A stretch of DNA of 64,000 nucleotides from positions 62,001 through 126,000 of the forward strand of contig NZ_LVCF01000046.1 in the NCBI RefSeq assembly GCF_001594145.1, read 5' to 3'. A program made the translations under genes and the position numbers. This DNA comes from Branchiibius sp. NY16-3462-2. GTDB taxonomy: Bacteria > Actinomycetota > Actinomycetes > Actinomycetales > Dermatophilaceae. Below the pieces are notes generated by a model. It worked only from the letters and a program-made list of their open reading frames with translations, ran no database searches and was not told where the DNA came from. The stretch's first letter is position 1; each line of letters starts with the position of its first letter. Below are positions 1 to 8,030 of this stretch, in pieces.

Positions 1-773
1 AGCAGACTCTCCATCCGGTTGTAGCACTTCTCCCGGAAGGCGGCGTCGCCGACGGCCAACACCTCATCGACCAGGATGATCGGCTCGTCCAGGCAGGTGA
101 TGACGGAGAAACCGAGCCGCACCTGCATCCCCGAGCTGAAGTGCCGGTACGGGACGTCCAACCCGGCGCGGACCTGCGGGCCGGCGAAGTCCACGATGTC
201 GTCCCAGCGTTCCTCGACCTGCTCCTTGCTCATCCCGTGCAGACCGGCGGTCAGGTAGATGTTCTCCCGGGCGCTGAGCTCACCGACGAATCCACCGGTG
301 AGTTCGATCAACGGCGCCACGCCCTCGTGCACCTTGGCCCGGCCCTCGTCCGGCAGCAACGTGCCGGCGATCAGTTTCAGCAGCGTGGACTTGCCGCCAC
401 CGTTACCGCCCACCAGGCCGACGGCCTCGCCACGACCGACCGTGAAGTTGAGGTTGCGCAGCGCCCAGAAGGTGTCCCGCTTGTGCGCGCTCTTGCCGGT
501 GAAGACGATCTCCCGCAGCGACAGATTGCGCTTGCGCCCGCGCAGGAATTCGATCCCGAGGTCTTCGACCTCGATGACCGGTTCGCCGGGTTTGGTCTTC
601 CAGGTCACGGTGGACTCGACCGGGGGCAGGTCGTAGTCCTCGATGCTGTGCTTGTGCTCGGGGTCGTAGCCCTCGGGGTCGTTGGCCTTTCGGATGGGGC
701 GCCACCGCAACTTGCCGTTGGCTCCCATGATGGGCTCGCCGATCGGGCCGATCGGAGGCGACTGGTCGGACAT
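1..773 (-). CDS. Polysaccharide export ABC transporter, ATP-binding subunit (TagH/Wzt type), 3' end missing
   Basis: Partial gene: 257 codons are present and the C-terminus lies beyond base 1. It is the ATPase of an ABC exporter that moves a lipid-linked cell-wall polysaccharide across the membrane with the permease encoded just upstream. Seen: an N-terminal arm of about 65 residues, then an ABC domain with Walker A GGNGGGKST (residues 122-130), signature FSSGMQVRLGF and Walker B IILVDEVLAVGD. The LVDEVLAVGD form is typical of the TagH/Wzt/RfbB group. ATG at 773 starts one base after the permease stop, so the two are coupled. The exported polymer cannot be read from the ATPase; the neighbouring glycosyltransferase and LCP genes suggest a cell-wall glycopolymer. 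Confidence 0.9.
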   Translation of the reverse strand, partial: MSDQSPPIGPIGEPIMGANGKLRWRPIRKANDPEGYDPEHKHSIEDYDLPPVESTVTWKTKPGEPVIEVEDLGIEFLRGRKRNLSLREIVFTGKSAHKRDTFWALRNLNFTVGRGEAVGLVGGNGGGKSTLLKLIAGTLLPDEGRAKVHEGVAPLIELTGGFVGELSARENIYLTAGLHGMSKEQVEERWDDIVDFAGPQVRAGLDVPYRHFSSGMQVRLGFSVITCLDEPIILVDEVLAVGDAAFREKCYNRMESL

Positions 774-774
774 C

Positions 775-1617
775 TCAGATCTCCTTCAGGACCGGGGACT
801 CGAGCTTGCGGAACACCCACATGCCGAAGAACAACCAGAAGATGGTGATCACCACGCAGGTCCCCCAGGCGAAGTAGTCCGGACGGATCTCGGTGCTGAG
901 GAATCCCAGCCGGTACATATCGTTGATCCCGGTCAACGGGTTGAACTGCAGGATCACCTTCGCCCAGGCGTGCTCCTTGTCCAGCATGGCCACCGAGTAG
1001 ACGATCGGGGTCAGGTAGAAACCCATCCGCAACATGATGCGCACGATGCGGATGAAGTCATCGACCAGGGCGGTGACCGGAGCCATCACCAGGCCGAGTC
1101 CAACGCATAGGAAGAACTCCAGGATCAGCGCGGGGATCCATAGGACGAAGCGCCAGTTGAGGTGGATCTGGTCGCCCGTGATGGCGAAGAGCAGGACGAA
1201 GGCGATCAGGATCGGCAACGACATCAGGTGCTCGATGCCCTTGGCGATGACCACCCGGATCACCCACAGTTCGCGGGGCAGGTTGGTGGAGCGGACCAGC
1301 AACCGCTCGGAGTACAACGCGCGTGCCGTCTCGTTGATCGAGTTGTTGAACCAGTTCCAGGCGAGCAGACCGGCCAGTAGGAACACGACGTACGGCGCGC
1401 CCTGGGAGCGGCTGTGCGCGATATCGGTGCCGCCGGTCGTCTTGATGCTGTAGATGACACCGAAGACGAACCAGTAGACCAGCGTCATCGCCAACGGGTC
1501 GATCAGCGTCCACAGATAGCCCAGGACACTGCGGGCGTAACGGACGCGCAGATCCCGCCGGACGAGCGTGCCGAGCACCTTGCGGTATTCGACGATCCTG
1601 CGGAGACGTTCGAGCAT
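775..1617 (-). CDS. Polysaccharide export ABC-2 permease (TagG/Wzm type)
   Basis: Membrane subunit of the exporter whose ATPase follows directly. The product is 280 residues, with about six hydrophobic segments (for example around LAMTLVYWFVFGVIY and VVFLLAGLLAWNWFNN), the usual size and shape of ABC2_membrane polysaccharide exporters. The N-terminal RRDLRVRYARSVLGYLW is characteristic of this family. I chose ATG at 1617 (MLERLRRIV); an in-frame extension upstream to 1854 would run into the glycosyltransferase gene and carries no membrane-protein features. It lies 47 bases downstream of the glycosyltransferase gene on the same strand and is probably co-transcribed with it. Confidence 0.9.
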   Translation of the reverse strand: MLERLRRIVEYRKVLGTLVRRDLRVRYARSVLGYLWTLIDPLAMTLVYWFVFGVIYSIKTTGGTDIAHSRSQGAPYVVFLLAGLLAWNWFNNSINETARALYSERLLVRSTNLPRELWVIRVVIAKGIEHLMSLPILIAFVLLFAITGDQIHLNWRFVLWIPALILEFFLCVGLGLVMAPVTALVDDFIRIVRIMLRMGFYLTPIVYSVAMLDKEHAWAKVILQFNPLTGINDMYRLGFLSTEIRPDYFAWGTCVVITIFWLFFGMWVFRKLESPVLKEI

Positions 1618-1664
1618 TGACGTGTGATCCTTACGTGGTCGGGCGTGCCGGGTCAGGCTACCCG

Positions 1665-2663
1665 TCAGTTGCTGGGGGTCTCCTGGGCGGATTCTGCAAG
1701 CCGTATCCGGCTGGTCAGGAAACCCCACCCCCACGACATGTGCATGGTCGCCAGTACGCCGGGTAGCAGCGCTCGCACCTTCGGCGCCTCGCCGCGCGAG
1801 ATAGCAATACCCCCCACGGCGACACTGCCGGCGTAACCGAGCGGGATCGCCCACAGCGGCCGCCAGGCCAGACCGCCGACGGCTCCGGCGGCGATCGCCA
1901 CGAGCGCTGTCGGCGGCGCGAGGTAGCGCAGGTTGATCGAACCGCGGTGCTCACGAGCCACCACCCGGCGCCACGTGCCGTACTGCCGGTACTGCGTGGA
2001 CAGGGCCCGGAACGTCCCCCGCGGGCGATAGGTGACTTTGAGCTGCGGGGTGAACCACACCAACCCGCCTGCTTGCCGGATCCGGTAGTTCATCTCCCAG
2101 TCCTGGGCGCGGATGTAGCGCGGGTCATAGCCGCCGACCCGGTCCAGCCAGGTGCGGTCGAACACGCCCAGGTAGACCGTTTCGGCCGGGCCGGGGTCGC
2201 CACCCTGCTTGAACTTCACCCCACCAACGCCGATCTTGCTCTTCATCGCGCACGCCACCGCACGCTCGAAATCGGTCGTACCCTCGGCGTCCATGATCCC
2301 GCCGACGTTCGCGGCCCGTTGGTCCGCCAGTGTGCGTACCGCGGTGGTCAGGTACCCCGGGGACAGGATCCCGTGCCCGTCGACCCGGGCTACGACCGGA
2401 TACTGCGACTTGGCGATGGCGGCGTTCAACCCTTCCGGCGTGCGGCCCGACGGGTTGTCGACCAACACGATCCGCGGGTCCCGACCGGCCAGCTCCGCTG
2501 CGACCTCATCGGTGCGGTCATGGGAGGGACCGAGGGCAAGGATCACTTCTATCGGGCCGGCATAGTCCTGCGCGAGGATCGCACCGACCGACTCCCCCAG
2601 GTGCCGCTCTTCGTTCAGGATCGGCATGATGACCGAGATTCCCAGCCTGCTCTCGTCCTGCAC
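1665..2663 (-). CDS. Glycosyltransferase family 2 with C-terminal membrane segments
   Basis: Transfers a sugar from a nucleotide donor, probably during assembly of the polymer exported by the two genes downstream. The 332-residue product opens with the GT-A pattern ISVIMPILNEERHLGES, has a DXD-like VARVDGHG near residue 95 and an acceptor-side motif RAQDWEMNYRIRQAGG, and ends with two or three hydrophobic helices, as in ExoA-like membrane glycosyltransferases. The start is GTG at 2663: a TAGCCT box ends 6 bases upstream, which fits a leaderless transcript. Sugar specificity is not visible. It is divergent from the LCP ligase gene. Confidence 0.85.
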   Translation of the reverse strand: MQDESRLGISVIMPILNEERHLGESVGAILAQDYAGPIEVILALGPSHDRTDEVAAELAGRDPRIVLVDNPSGRTPEGLNAAIAKSQYPVVARVDGHGILSPGYLTTAVRTLADQRAANVGGIMDAEGTTDFERAVACAMKSKIGVGGVKFKQGGDPGPAETVYLGVFDRTWLDRVGGYDPRYIRAQDWEMNYRIRQAGGLVWFTPQLKVTYRPRGTFRALSTQYRQYGTWRRVVAREHRGSINLRYLAPPTALVAIAAGAVGGLAWRPLWAIPLGYAGSVAVGGIAISRGEAPKVRALLPGVLATMHMSWGWGFLTSRIRLAESAQETPSN

Positions 2664-2669
2664 TCGGCA

Positions 2670-2675
2670 AGGCTA
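2670..2675 (-). promoter_or_regulatory. -10 box of the glycosyltransferase-exporter operon
   Basis: On the minus strand this reads TAGCCT, followed by 6 bases and the GTG at 2663. That spacing puts the transcription start on or next to the start codon, so a leaderless mRNA is expected. No clear -35 box. Confidence 0.55.
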
Positions 2676-2699
2676 CCCGGACCAGCCAGGTTGCCCGGT

Positions 2700-2705
2700 T
2701 ACCCT
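2700..2705 (+). promoter_or_regulatory. -10 box of the LCP gene
   Basis: TACCCT followed by 7 bases and the GTG at 2713. This fits a leaderless start and is the main reason for placing the LCP start at 2713. Confidence 0.55.
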
Positions 2706-2712
2706 CGCCAGC

Positions 2713-3870
2713 GTGAACGGAAACGACGACCAGAGAGCGCAAGCGATCCCGGTACGCCGCCGGTTGCCGTCGCCCGGGCCCCAGCAGGGCACCCAGCAAG
2801 CCACCCGGGCCCTGCCGGTCCACCCGGACCGGCAGGACCGACCGGCACCGCAGCCCGCCACGGCACCTGGTCCACCCCCGGCACCGCCGCGCCAGAAGTT
2901 GCCCCGCAAGTACCTGTGGCGGCGCATTCTCGTGGTGGTCGCCCTGGTCCTCGCCCTCTGGTTGGCGTTGCTGGCCTGGGCCGGTTTCAGCGCCTGGGGT
3001 GCCGTCGACAAGATCGCGGCCTTTCCCACCGGCGACCGGCCCGCGGCGGGATCGGGCACCAACGTACTGCTGGTCGGCTCGGACTCCAGGGCGGGTCTGA
3101 GCAGTGAGGAAGCTCACGATCTGGGCACCGGTGGCGCCAACGTCAGCGAGGGCAGCGCGCACACCGACTCGATCATGCTGCTGCACCTGCCCTCCTCCGG
3201 TCAGCCGACGCTGGTCAGCTTCCCCCGCGACAGCTACGTGCCCATCCCGGGTCACGGGCGCAACAAGATCAACGCATCCTTCGCCTTCGGCGGCGCCCCG
3301 TTGCTGATCGAGACGCTCGAGAACGCCACGGGTCTGCGGATCGATGGCTATATGGAGATCGGCTTCGGCGGATTCGCGGGAGTGGTCAACGCCGTCGGCG
3401 GCGTGCGGATGTGTCTGCCCGAAGCGGTGAAGGACGACTACGCCCACATCGACCTGCCGGCCGGTTGCCAGACGCTGAACGGCAAGGACGCGCTGGGCTA
3501 CGTGCGCTCCCGGCACGCCTTCGCCGAGGGCGACCTCGCCCGGGCCAAGCACCAGCGCGAGTTCCTGGCCGCCCTGATGAGCAAGATCGCCAGCCCGGTC
3601 AACGTGCTGATGCCGTGGAAACTGCACAGCATCGGGGTGTCCGGCGCCCAGGGTCTGGCGGTCGACAACGAGATGTCACCGTGGATGGCGTTCAAGACCG
3701 TGTGGGCACTGAAGGGCATCTCCTCCAATGGCACGTCGGTGCAGGTCCCGATCGCGGGCAACGCGAGCACTAACGTGGGCGACGTGCTGCTGTGGGACAA
3801 GCCCAAGGCGCTGGCGCTCTTCGAGGCGCTGCGCAACGACACTGCGTTGCCGACATCGGTGTCGCCATGA
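2713..3870 (+). CDS. LytR-CpsA-Psr (LCP) family cell-wall polymer ligase
   Basis: LCP proteins transfer lipid-linked wall polymers (teichoic acid, arabinogalactan or capsule) onto peptidoglycan at the outer face of the membrane. The 385-residue product has a proline-rich cytoplasmic arm of about 65 residues, one membrane helix (ILVVVALVLALWLALLAW), then the LCP domain: NVLLVGSDSRAG, TDSIMLLHLP, SFPRDSYVPIPGHG with catalytic-type arginines, KINASFAFGG and LGYVRSRH. An ATG at 2626 is in frame but would overlap the divergent glycosyltransferase start; GTG at 2713 is preferred because of the promoter. It shares a 4-base ATGA overlap with the LLM oxidoreductase gene. It is probably the attachment step for the polymer made and exported by genes 1-2663. 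Confidence 0.92.
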   Translation: MNGNDDQRAQAIPVRRRLPSPGPQQGTQQATRALPVHPDRQDRPAPQPATAPGPPPAPPRQKLPRKYLWRRILVVVALVLALWLALLAWAGFSAWGAVDKIAAFPTGDRPAAGSGTNVLLVGSDSRAGLSSEEAHDLGTGGANVSEGSAHTDSIMLLHLPSSGQPTLVSFPRDSYVPIPGHGRNKINASFAFGGAPLLIETLENATGLRIDGYMEIGFGGFAGVVNAVGGVRMCLPEAVKDDYAHIDLPAGCQTLNGKDALGYVRSRHAFAEGDLARAKHQREFLAALMSKIASPVNVLMPWKLHSIGVSGAQGLAVDNEMSPWMAFKTVWALKGISSNGTSVQVPIAGNASTNVGDVLLWDKPKALALFEALRNDTALPTSVSP

Positions 3871-4910
3871 AACTCGGCGTCCACCTCGGCTACTGGTCCG
3901 CGGGCCCGCCCGACAACGCCCAGGAGATCGTCCGGGCCGCGGATGACCTGGGCTTCGACGCGGTGTACACCGCTGAGGCCTACGGCTCCGATGCATTGAC
4001 CCCGTTGGCGTGGTGGGGTTCGGCCACCCGCCGGGTCCGCCTGGGCACCAACGTCATCCAGTTGTCAGCGCGCACTCCGACGGCCACAGCGATGGCGGCC
4101 ATGACGATGGATCACCTGTCCGGCGGCCGGTTCATCCTGGGCCTGGGCGTCTCCGGCCCGCAGGTCGTTGAGGGCTGGTACGGGCAGAGCTACCCGAAGC
4201 CGTTGGCCCGCACGCGCGAGTACATCGACATCGTGCGACGGACGATTGCCCGAGAGGTCGTGACGTCGGACGGCCCGCACTACCCGCTGCCGTTGACCGA
4301 AGGGGGTACCGGTCTGGGCAAGCCGCTGCGTTCGACCCTGCACCCCTACCGCACCGACCTGCCGATCTTCCTGGGTGCCGAAGGACCCAAGAACGTCGCA
4401 CTGGCGGCCGAGATCGCCGACGGCTGGCTGCCGTTGTTCTTCTCCCCGCGCAGCGACGATTTCTACCGGGCGGCACTGACGGAAGGTTTCGCCCGAGCCG
4501 GGGCACGGCGTACGCCGCAGGATTTCGAGGTGCACGCCTCGGTGCCAGTCATCATCGCCGACGACGTGGACGGCGCGGCCGACCTGATCCGGCGCAACCT
4601 GGCCCTCTACGTCGGCGGGATGGGCGCGCGCGGGCAGAACTTCCACCTGGACGTCTTCGCCCGGATGGGCTGGGAGGACGTCTGCGACCAGGTGCAGAAC
4701 CTCTACCTGGACGGCCGGAAGGACGAGGCGGCCGCGGCCATCCCGTTGGAGATGGTCGACGACGTCGCCCTCATCGGGCCGGCGGAGCGGGTGCGCGAGC
4801 AGTTCAGCCGCTGGGAGCCGACCGTGGTGACCAGCCTGTTGGTCCAGGGCGTCACCTACTGGCCGGACCCGGTCGCCGGCCTGCAGACCCTGGCCGAGAC
4901 GCTGGGCTGA
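3867..4910 (+). CDS. LLM-class F420-dependent oxidoreductase
   Basis: Luciferase-like TIM-barrel oxidoreductase using F420 or flavin; substrate unknown. The 347-residue product starts MKLGVHLGYWSAG and has the family pattern of a strand-end AEAYGSDALTPLAWW, LGTNVIQLSARTP, MDHLSGGRFILGLGVSGPQV and a C-terminal IGPAERVREQF. The PLAWW/LGTNVIQ combination is typical of the actinobacterial F420 group. Its ATG lies inside the LCP stop (ATGA), so it is translated in the same operon as a cell-wall ligase. It converges with the acyl-CoA dehydrogenase gene, leaving one base between the stops. Confidence 0.88.
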   Translation: MKLGVHLGYWSAGPPDNAQEIVRAADDLGFDAVYTAEAYGSDALTPLAWWGSATRRVRLGTNVIQLSARTPTATAMAAMTMDHLSGGRFILGLGVSGPQVVEGWYGQSYPKPLARTREYIDIVRRTIAREVVTSDGPHYPLPLTEGGTGLGKPLRSTLHPYRTDLPIFLGAEGPKNVALAAEIADGWLPLFFSPRSDDFYRAALTEGFARAGARRTPQDFEVHASVPVIIADDVDGAADLIRRNLALYVGGMGARGQNFHLDVFARMGWEDVCDQVQNLYLDGRKDEAAAAIPLEMVDDVALIGPAERVREQFSRWEPTVVTSLLVQGVTYWPDPVAGLQTLAETLG

Positions 4911-4918
4911 ATCAGCCC
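4904..4918. other. Palindrome containing both convergent stop codons
   Basis: GGGCTGA-A-TCAGCCC: seven-base arms around a single base. The plus-strand stop (4908-4910) lies in the left arm and the minus-strand stop (4912-4914) in the right. It could form a short hairpin ending both transcripts, but it has no long T tract, so a terminator role is uncertain. Confidence 0.4.
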
Positions 4919-6078
4919 TTGAGCAACTGACGGGCCATCACAACCCGCTGGATCTGGTTGGTGCCCTCGTAGATCTGGGTGATCTTGGCGTCGCGCATCA
5001 TCCGCTCGACCGGGTGGTCCTTGACGTACCCGGCGCCACCCAGCAACTGCACGGCGTCGGTCGTGACCTCCATGGCCACGTCGGCCGCGAAGCACTTGGC
5101 GGCCGCTCCGAAGAAGGTCAGGTCCGCGTCACCGCGCTCGGACTTGGCCGCCGCGACGTAGACCATCTGCCGGGCCGTCTCCAGCTTCATGCCCATGTCA
5201 GCGAGCATGAACTGCAGGCCCTGGAACTCCGCGATGGCCTTGCCGAACTGCTTGCGCTCCTTGACGTAGTCGATCGCGTAGTCCAGTGCGCCCTGGGCAA
5301 CACCGATGGCCTGCGCACCGATCGTGACGCGGGTGTGGTCCAGGGTTCGCAGCGCGATCTTCAGACCCTCACCGGGCTCGCCGATCATCCGGTCACCGGG
5401 GATGCGGACGTTGTCGAAGTGCAGTTCGCGGGTCGGGGACCCCTTGATGCCCATCTTGCGCTCGGGAGCGCCGAAGGTGAAGCCCTCGTCGTCCTTCTCG
5501 ACCACGAAGGCGGTGATGTTGCGACCCCGGGGGCCGTCGGGGTCGGTGACGGCCATGACCGTGTAGAACTGCGAGACACCGGCGTTGGTGATCCATGACT
5601 TCTGACCGTTGAGGATGAAGTCGTCACCGTCGGCGGTGGCCTTGCACTTCATCCCGGCGGTGTCGGAGCCAGCCTCGCGCTCGGACAGGCCGTAGGAGAA
5701 CATCGCCTCACCGCGGGCGACCGGCGGCAGGTACTTGGCCTTGACCGCTTCGGAAGCACCCAGGATGACCGGCATGGAACCCAGTTTGTTGACCGCCGGG
5801 ATCAGCGAGGACGACACGCAGGCGCGAGCGACCTCTTCGATGACGATGCACGTGGCGAGGGCGTCGGCACCGACCCCGTCGTACTCCTCCGGGATGTGCG
5901 GCGCGTGGAAGTCCGAGGCCACCAGCGCGTCCAGGGCCGCCTGGGGGAACTCGCTCCTCTCATCGACCTCCGCCGCATGGGGGGCGATCTTGTCCTCGGC
6001 GACGGCGCGGACCGCGGCCCGCAGCTCCTCGTGCTCCTCGGAGGTCTTGAACAGGTCGAAGTCAGTGTTTCCGGTCAC
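4912..6078 (-). CDS. Acyl-CoA dehydrogenase (FadE25/BCAD-like)
   Basis: FAD enzyme that makes the alpha-beta double bond in an acyl-CoA, probably short or branched chain. The 388-residue length is standard. Seen: YGLSEREAGSD and SWITNAGVS (substrate and FAD loop), EFQGLQFMLADM, and C-terminal QIYEGTNQIQR with the catalytic glutamate at residue 371. The M. tuberculosis counterpart next to purE/purK is fadE25, which matches this neighbourhood. The start is GTG at 6078, with TAACAT ending 7 bases upstream; a perfect inverted repeat sits in the -35 region, suggesting repression by a TetR-type protein. The exact acyl substrate cannot be read. Confidence 0.92.
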   Translation of the reverse strand: MTGNTDFDLFKTSEEHEELRAAVRAVAEDKIAPHAAEVDERSEFPQAALDALVASDFHAPHIPEEYDGVGADALATCIVIEEVARACVSSSLIPAVNKLGSMPVILGASEAVKAKYLPPVARGEAMFSYGLSEREAGSDTAGMKCKATADGDDFILNGQKSWITNAGVSQFYTVMAVTDPDGPRGRNITAFVVEKDDEGFTFGAPERKMGIKGSPTRELHFDNVRIPGDRMIGEPGEGLKIALRTLDHTRVTIGAQAIGVAQGALDYAIDYVKERKQFGKAIAEFQGLQFMLADMGMKLETARQMVYVAAAKSERGDADLTFFGAAAKCFAADVAMEVTTDAVQLLGGAGYVKDHPVERMMRDAKITQIYEGTNQIQRVVMARQLLKG

Positions 6079-6085
6079 GCTCCGA

Positions 6086-6091
6086 ATGTTA
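6086..6091 (-). promoter_or_regulatory. -10 box of the acyl-CoA dehydrogenase gene
   Basis: Minus strand TAACAT, then 7 bases and GTG at 6078: leaderless geometry. The operator-like repeat 6109-6124 lies about 31-46 bases upstream of the inferred start. Confidence 0.55.
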
Positions 6092-6108
6092 CTCGCCTGG
6101 ACGTCCTA

Positions 6109-6124
6109 CTAAGCAACCGCTTAG
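6109..6124. promoter_or_regulatory. Candidate TetR-type operator of the acyl-CoA dehydrogenase gene
   Basis: Perfect inverted repeat CTAAGC-AACC-GCTTAG in an otherwise unstructured GC-rich gap. It covers the -35 position of the dehydrogenase promoter, where a dimeric repressor would block RNA polymerase. Acyl-CoA dehydrogenase genes are often controlled by TetR-family acyl-CoA sensors; the regulator is not next to it. It also lies upstream of the divergent lipoprotein promoter. Confidence 0.5.
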
Positions 6125-6141
6125 CTTTCAGGATTCGCTCA

Positions 6142-6147
6142 TACTCT
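6142..6147 (+). promoter_or_regulatory. -10 box of the lipoprotein gene
   Basis: TACTCT, 6 bases, then ATG at 6154. The stretch TACTCTCCCG before this start is identical to the one before maf at 24259. Confidence 0.5.
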
Positions 6148-6153
6148 CCCGCC

Positions 6154-7050
6154 ATGGCGGATCTCACACGGCGTACGGCGATGGGCGGCTTCGCGGCCGC
6201 GGTTCTGGCCGGCTGCGGCTCCGGCAGCCGGACGACCCCGTCCCGTCCGCCGTCATCCTCACCCTCCCCCACAACGTCCACGCCGGCGGCGGTCGCGAAC
6301 CAGCGTCTCCTGAGCAGCGGCCTCACCAGCGCGACCGGCCCGACGCCCGGCGCCGCCGGCACGTCGCTGGCCGTGAACCCGGAGGTCGTCGTCGTCGGAA
6401 CCGCCCCGGACAGCACGATCCAGCAGATCGCCCGGTTGGCCATCTCCTACCAGCCGACGATCCTGGAGATCACCGGCGCGACCGCACCCACGCAATCCCT
6501 GCTGATCCTCGCGCCCGCGACGAAGGCCACCTTCGACCAGTGGACCGGTGAGAAGGACAACCCGGCTGAGAGCGGCGCCACGGTCTTTCCGTCGCCTCCC
6601 GCCCAGCCGTGGATGGCCCTCAAACCCGACACCGATCAACGCCAGCTCGAGGTGACCCTGGCGCACGAGATGCTGCACGCCCTGACCCTGACCTTCGCCA
6701 GCAAGCGCGACCAGCCGACCTGGCTGACCGAAGGCTTCGCCCAACTGGTGTCCGCCGACGTGACCCAGATCGTCGAGCTCGCGGCCACCCCGCCCGCGGC
6801 GGCGTCGTTGCCCACCGACGCGCAATTCACAGCCCAACCGGAACGCTCCTACGTGCTCGCGTTCCTGTTTGCGACCTTTCTGCAGCAAAAGCGCCGCGAC
6901 GCAGTCGCCGCCTTCTACACCCCGGCCGTCCACGGTCAACCCGGTGACCTGGATCGCTTGGCGCACAGCGTCTTTGGCGCCGCTATCCCCGGACTCACCC
7001 AGCAATGGCAGGCGCAGTACGCCGCCCAGGTCAGGACACTGCGGGGATGA
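6154..7050 (+). CDS. Tat-type lipoprotein with a zincin (HExxH) metallopeptidase motif
   Basis: Predicted to be exported and lipid-anchored: the 298-residue product starts with a twin-arginine (TRRTAMGG) directly followed by a lipobox LAGC (Cys21), then a Ser/Pro/Thr-rich linker. The mature part holds LAHEMLHALT (His171, Glu172, His175) and WLTEGFAQLVS with Glu193, the HExxH...E pattern of gluzincin metalloproteases (peptidase MA-like). Catalytic residues look intact, so it may be an envelope protease; the substrate is unknown. ATG at 6154 is chosen because the signal starts there and a -10 box lies 6 bases upstream. Its last 20 bases overlap the convergent LLM gene. Confidence 0.75.
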   Translation: MADLTRRTAMGGFAAAVLAGCGSGSRTTPSRPPSSSPSPTTSTPAAVANQRLLSSGLTSATGPTPGAAGTSLAVNPEVVVVGTAPDSTIQQIARLAISYQPTILEITGATAPTQSLLILAPATKATFDQWTGEKDNPAESGATVFPSPPAQPWMALKPDTDQRQLEVTLAHEMLHALTLTFASKRDQPTWLTEGFAQLVSADVTQIVELAATPPAAASLPTDAQFTAQPERSYVLAFLFATFLQQKRRDAVAAFYTPAVHGQPGDLDRLAHSVFGAAIPGLTQQWQAQYAAQVRTLRG

Positions 7051-8029
7051 CTTCCTCGCTGAACCGTCGCATTGAGCTGTCGTCGTACGCCGCGTCGGGG
7101 AAGTAGCAGATGGCGTAGTCCATTCCGACCGTCTGCAGTCCGCGAAGCGTCTCGGCGATCTGGTCCGGCTCGCCGACGAGGGGCTGCTCGCGGAACGCGG
7201 CTGCTGCCGCGGCGGCCTTCTGCGTACCCAGGTACGGCGCGTATCGCTCTTCGACGCCGCGCACCGTGGCATCGATCTCGGCGGGTGATCCCATGAGCAC
7301 GTTGTAATTGGCGGACCGCGTGATCTCAGCAAAATCCCGGCCGACATCCTCGCAATGCTGTTGCAACACAGCTGATTTCGCCTCGAACTGGCCCGGCGTG
7401 CCATCGAAGTTGGTGTAATCGGCGTACTGCGCCGCGATCTTCAGCGTGACCTTCTCACCACCACCGGCGATCCACATCGGGATGCGGTTGCTCTCGCTGG
7501 TGGTCTGCACCGGCTGCGGGTGACACAGGGCACCGTCGACCTGGTAGTACTTCCCGTCGAGGGTCGCCGAGCCGGTCGTCCACATCTGCCGGAAGATCTC
7601 GACCCCTTCCCGCAGGCGGCCCAATCGCTCACCGGCAGAAGGGAATCCGTATCCGTACGCGCGCCACTCATGCTCGTACCAACCGCCGCCGATACCCATC
7701 TCGAGCCGGCCGCCGCTGATCAGGTCGACGGTGGCGGCAACCTTCGCCAGATAGGTCGGCTCGCGGTACCCCATGCAGGTGCACATCTGACCCAGCCGCA
7801 CCCGCGCCGTCGACGCGGCGAAGGCCGCCATCAGGGTCCACGCCTCGTGGGTGGCCTGATCGCTGGGCTGCGGCGTGGTGTGGAAGTGGTCGTACACCCA
7901 CAACGACTCCCAGTTCGGGTCCGCATCGATGGTCGAGGCCAGCCCCGACATCACGTCCCACTGCCGCGCCGGGTCGATACCGACCAGGTCGAAACGCCAG
8001 CCCTGCGGTACGAAAGCGCCGAATCGCAT
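7031..8029 (-). CDS. LLM-class F420/flavin-dependent oxidoreductase, third gene of purK-purE operon
   Basis: Second luciferase-like oxidoreductase of the window, 332 residues, not closely similar to the first. Seen: MRFGAFVPQGW, LWVYDHFHTTPQP, VRLGQMCTCMGYREPTYLAK, DLISGGRLEMGIGGGWYEHE and VGEPDQIAETL, the typical path of F420-dependent glucose-6-phosphate dehydrogenase-like members. ATG at 8029 comes one base after the purE stop, so it is probably translated with purE. A role in purine metabolism is not implied by the family; the link is positional only. The substrate is unknown. Confidence 0.88.
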   Translation of the reverse strand: MRFGAFVPQGWRFDLVGIDPARQWDVMSGLASTIDADPNWESLWVYDHFHTTPQPSDQATHEAWTLMAAFAASTARVRLGQMCTCMGYREPTYLAKVAATVDLISGGRLEMGIGGGWYEHEWRAYGYGFPSAGERLGRLREGVEIFRQMWTTGSATLDGKYYQVDGALCHPQPVQTTSESNRIPMWIAGGGEKVTLKIAAQYADYTNFDGTPGQFEAKSAVLQQHCEDVGRDFAEITRSANYNVLMGSPAEIDATVRGVEERYAPYLGTQKAAAAAAAFREQPLVGEPDQIAETLRGLQTVGMDYAICYFPDAAYDDSSMRRFSEEVIPAVS

Positions 8030-8030
8030 G

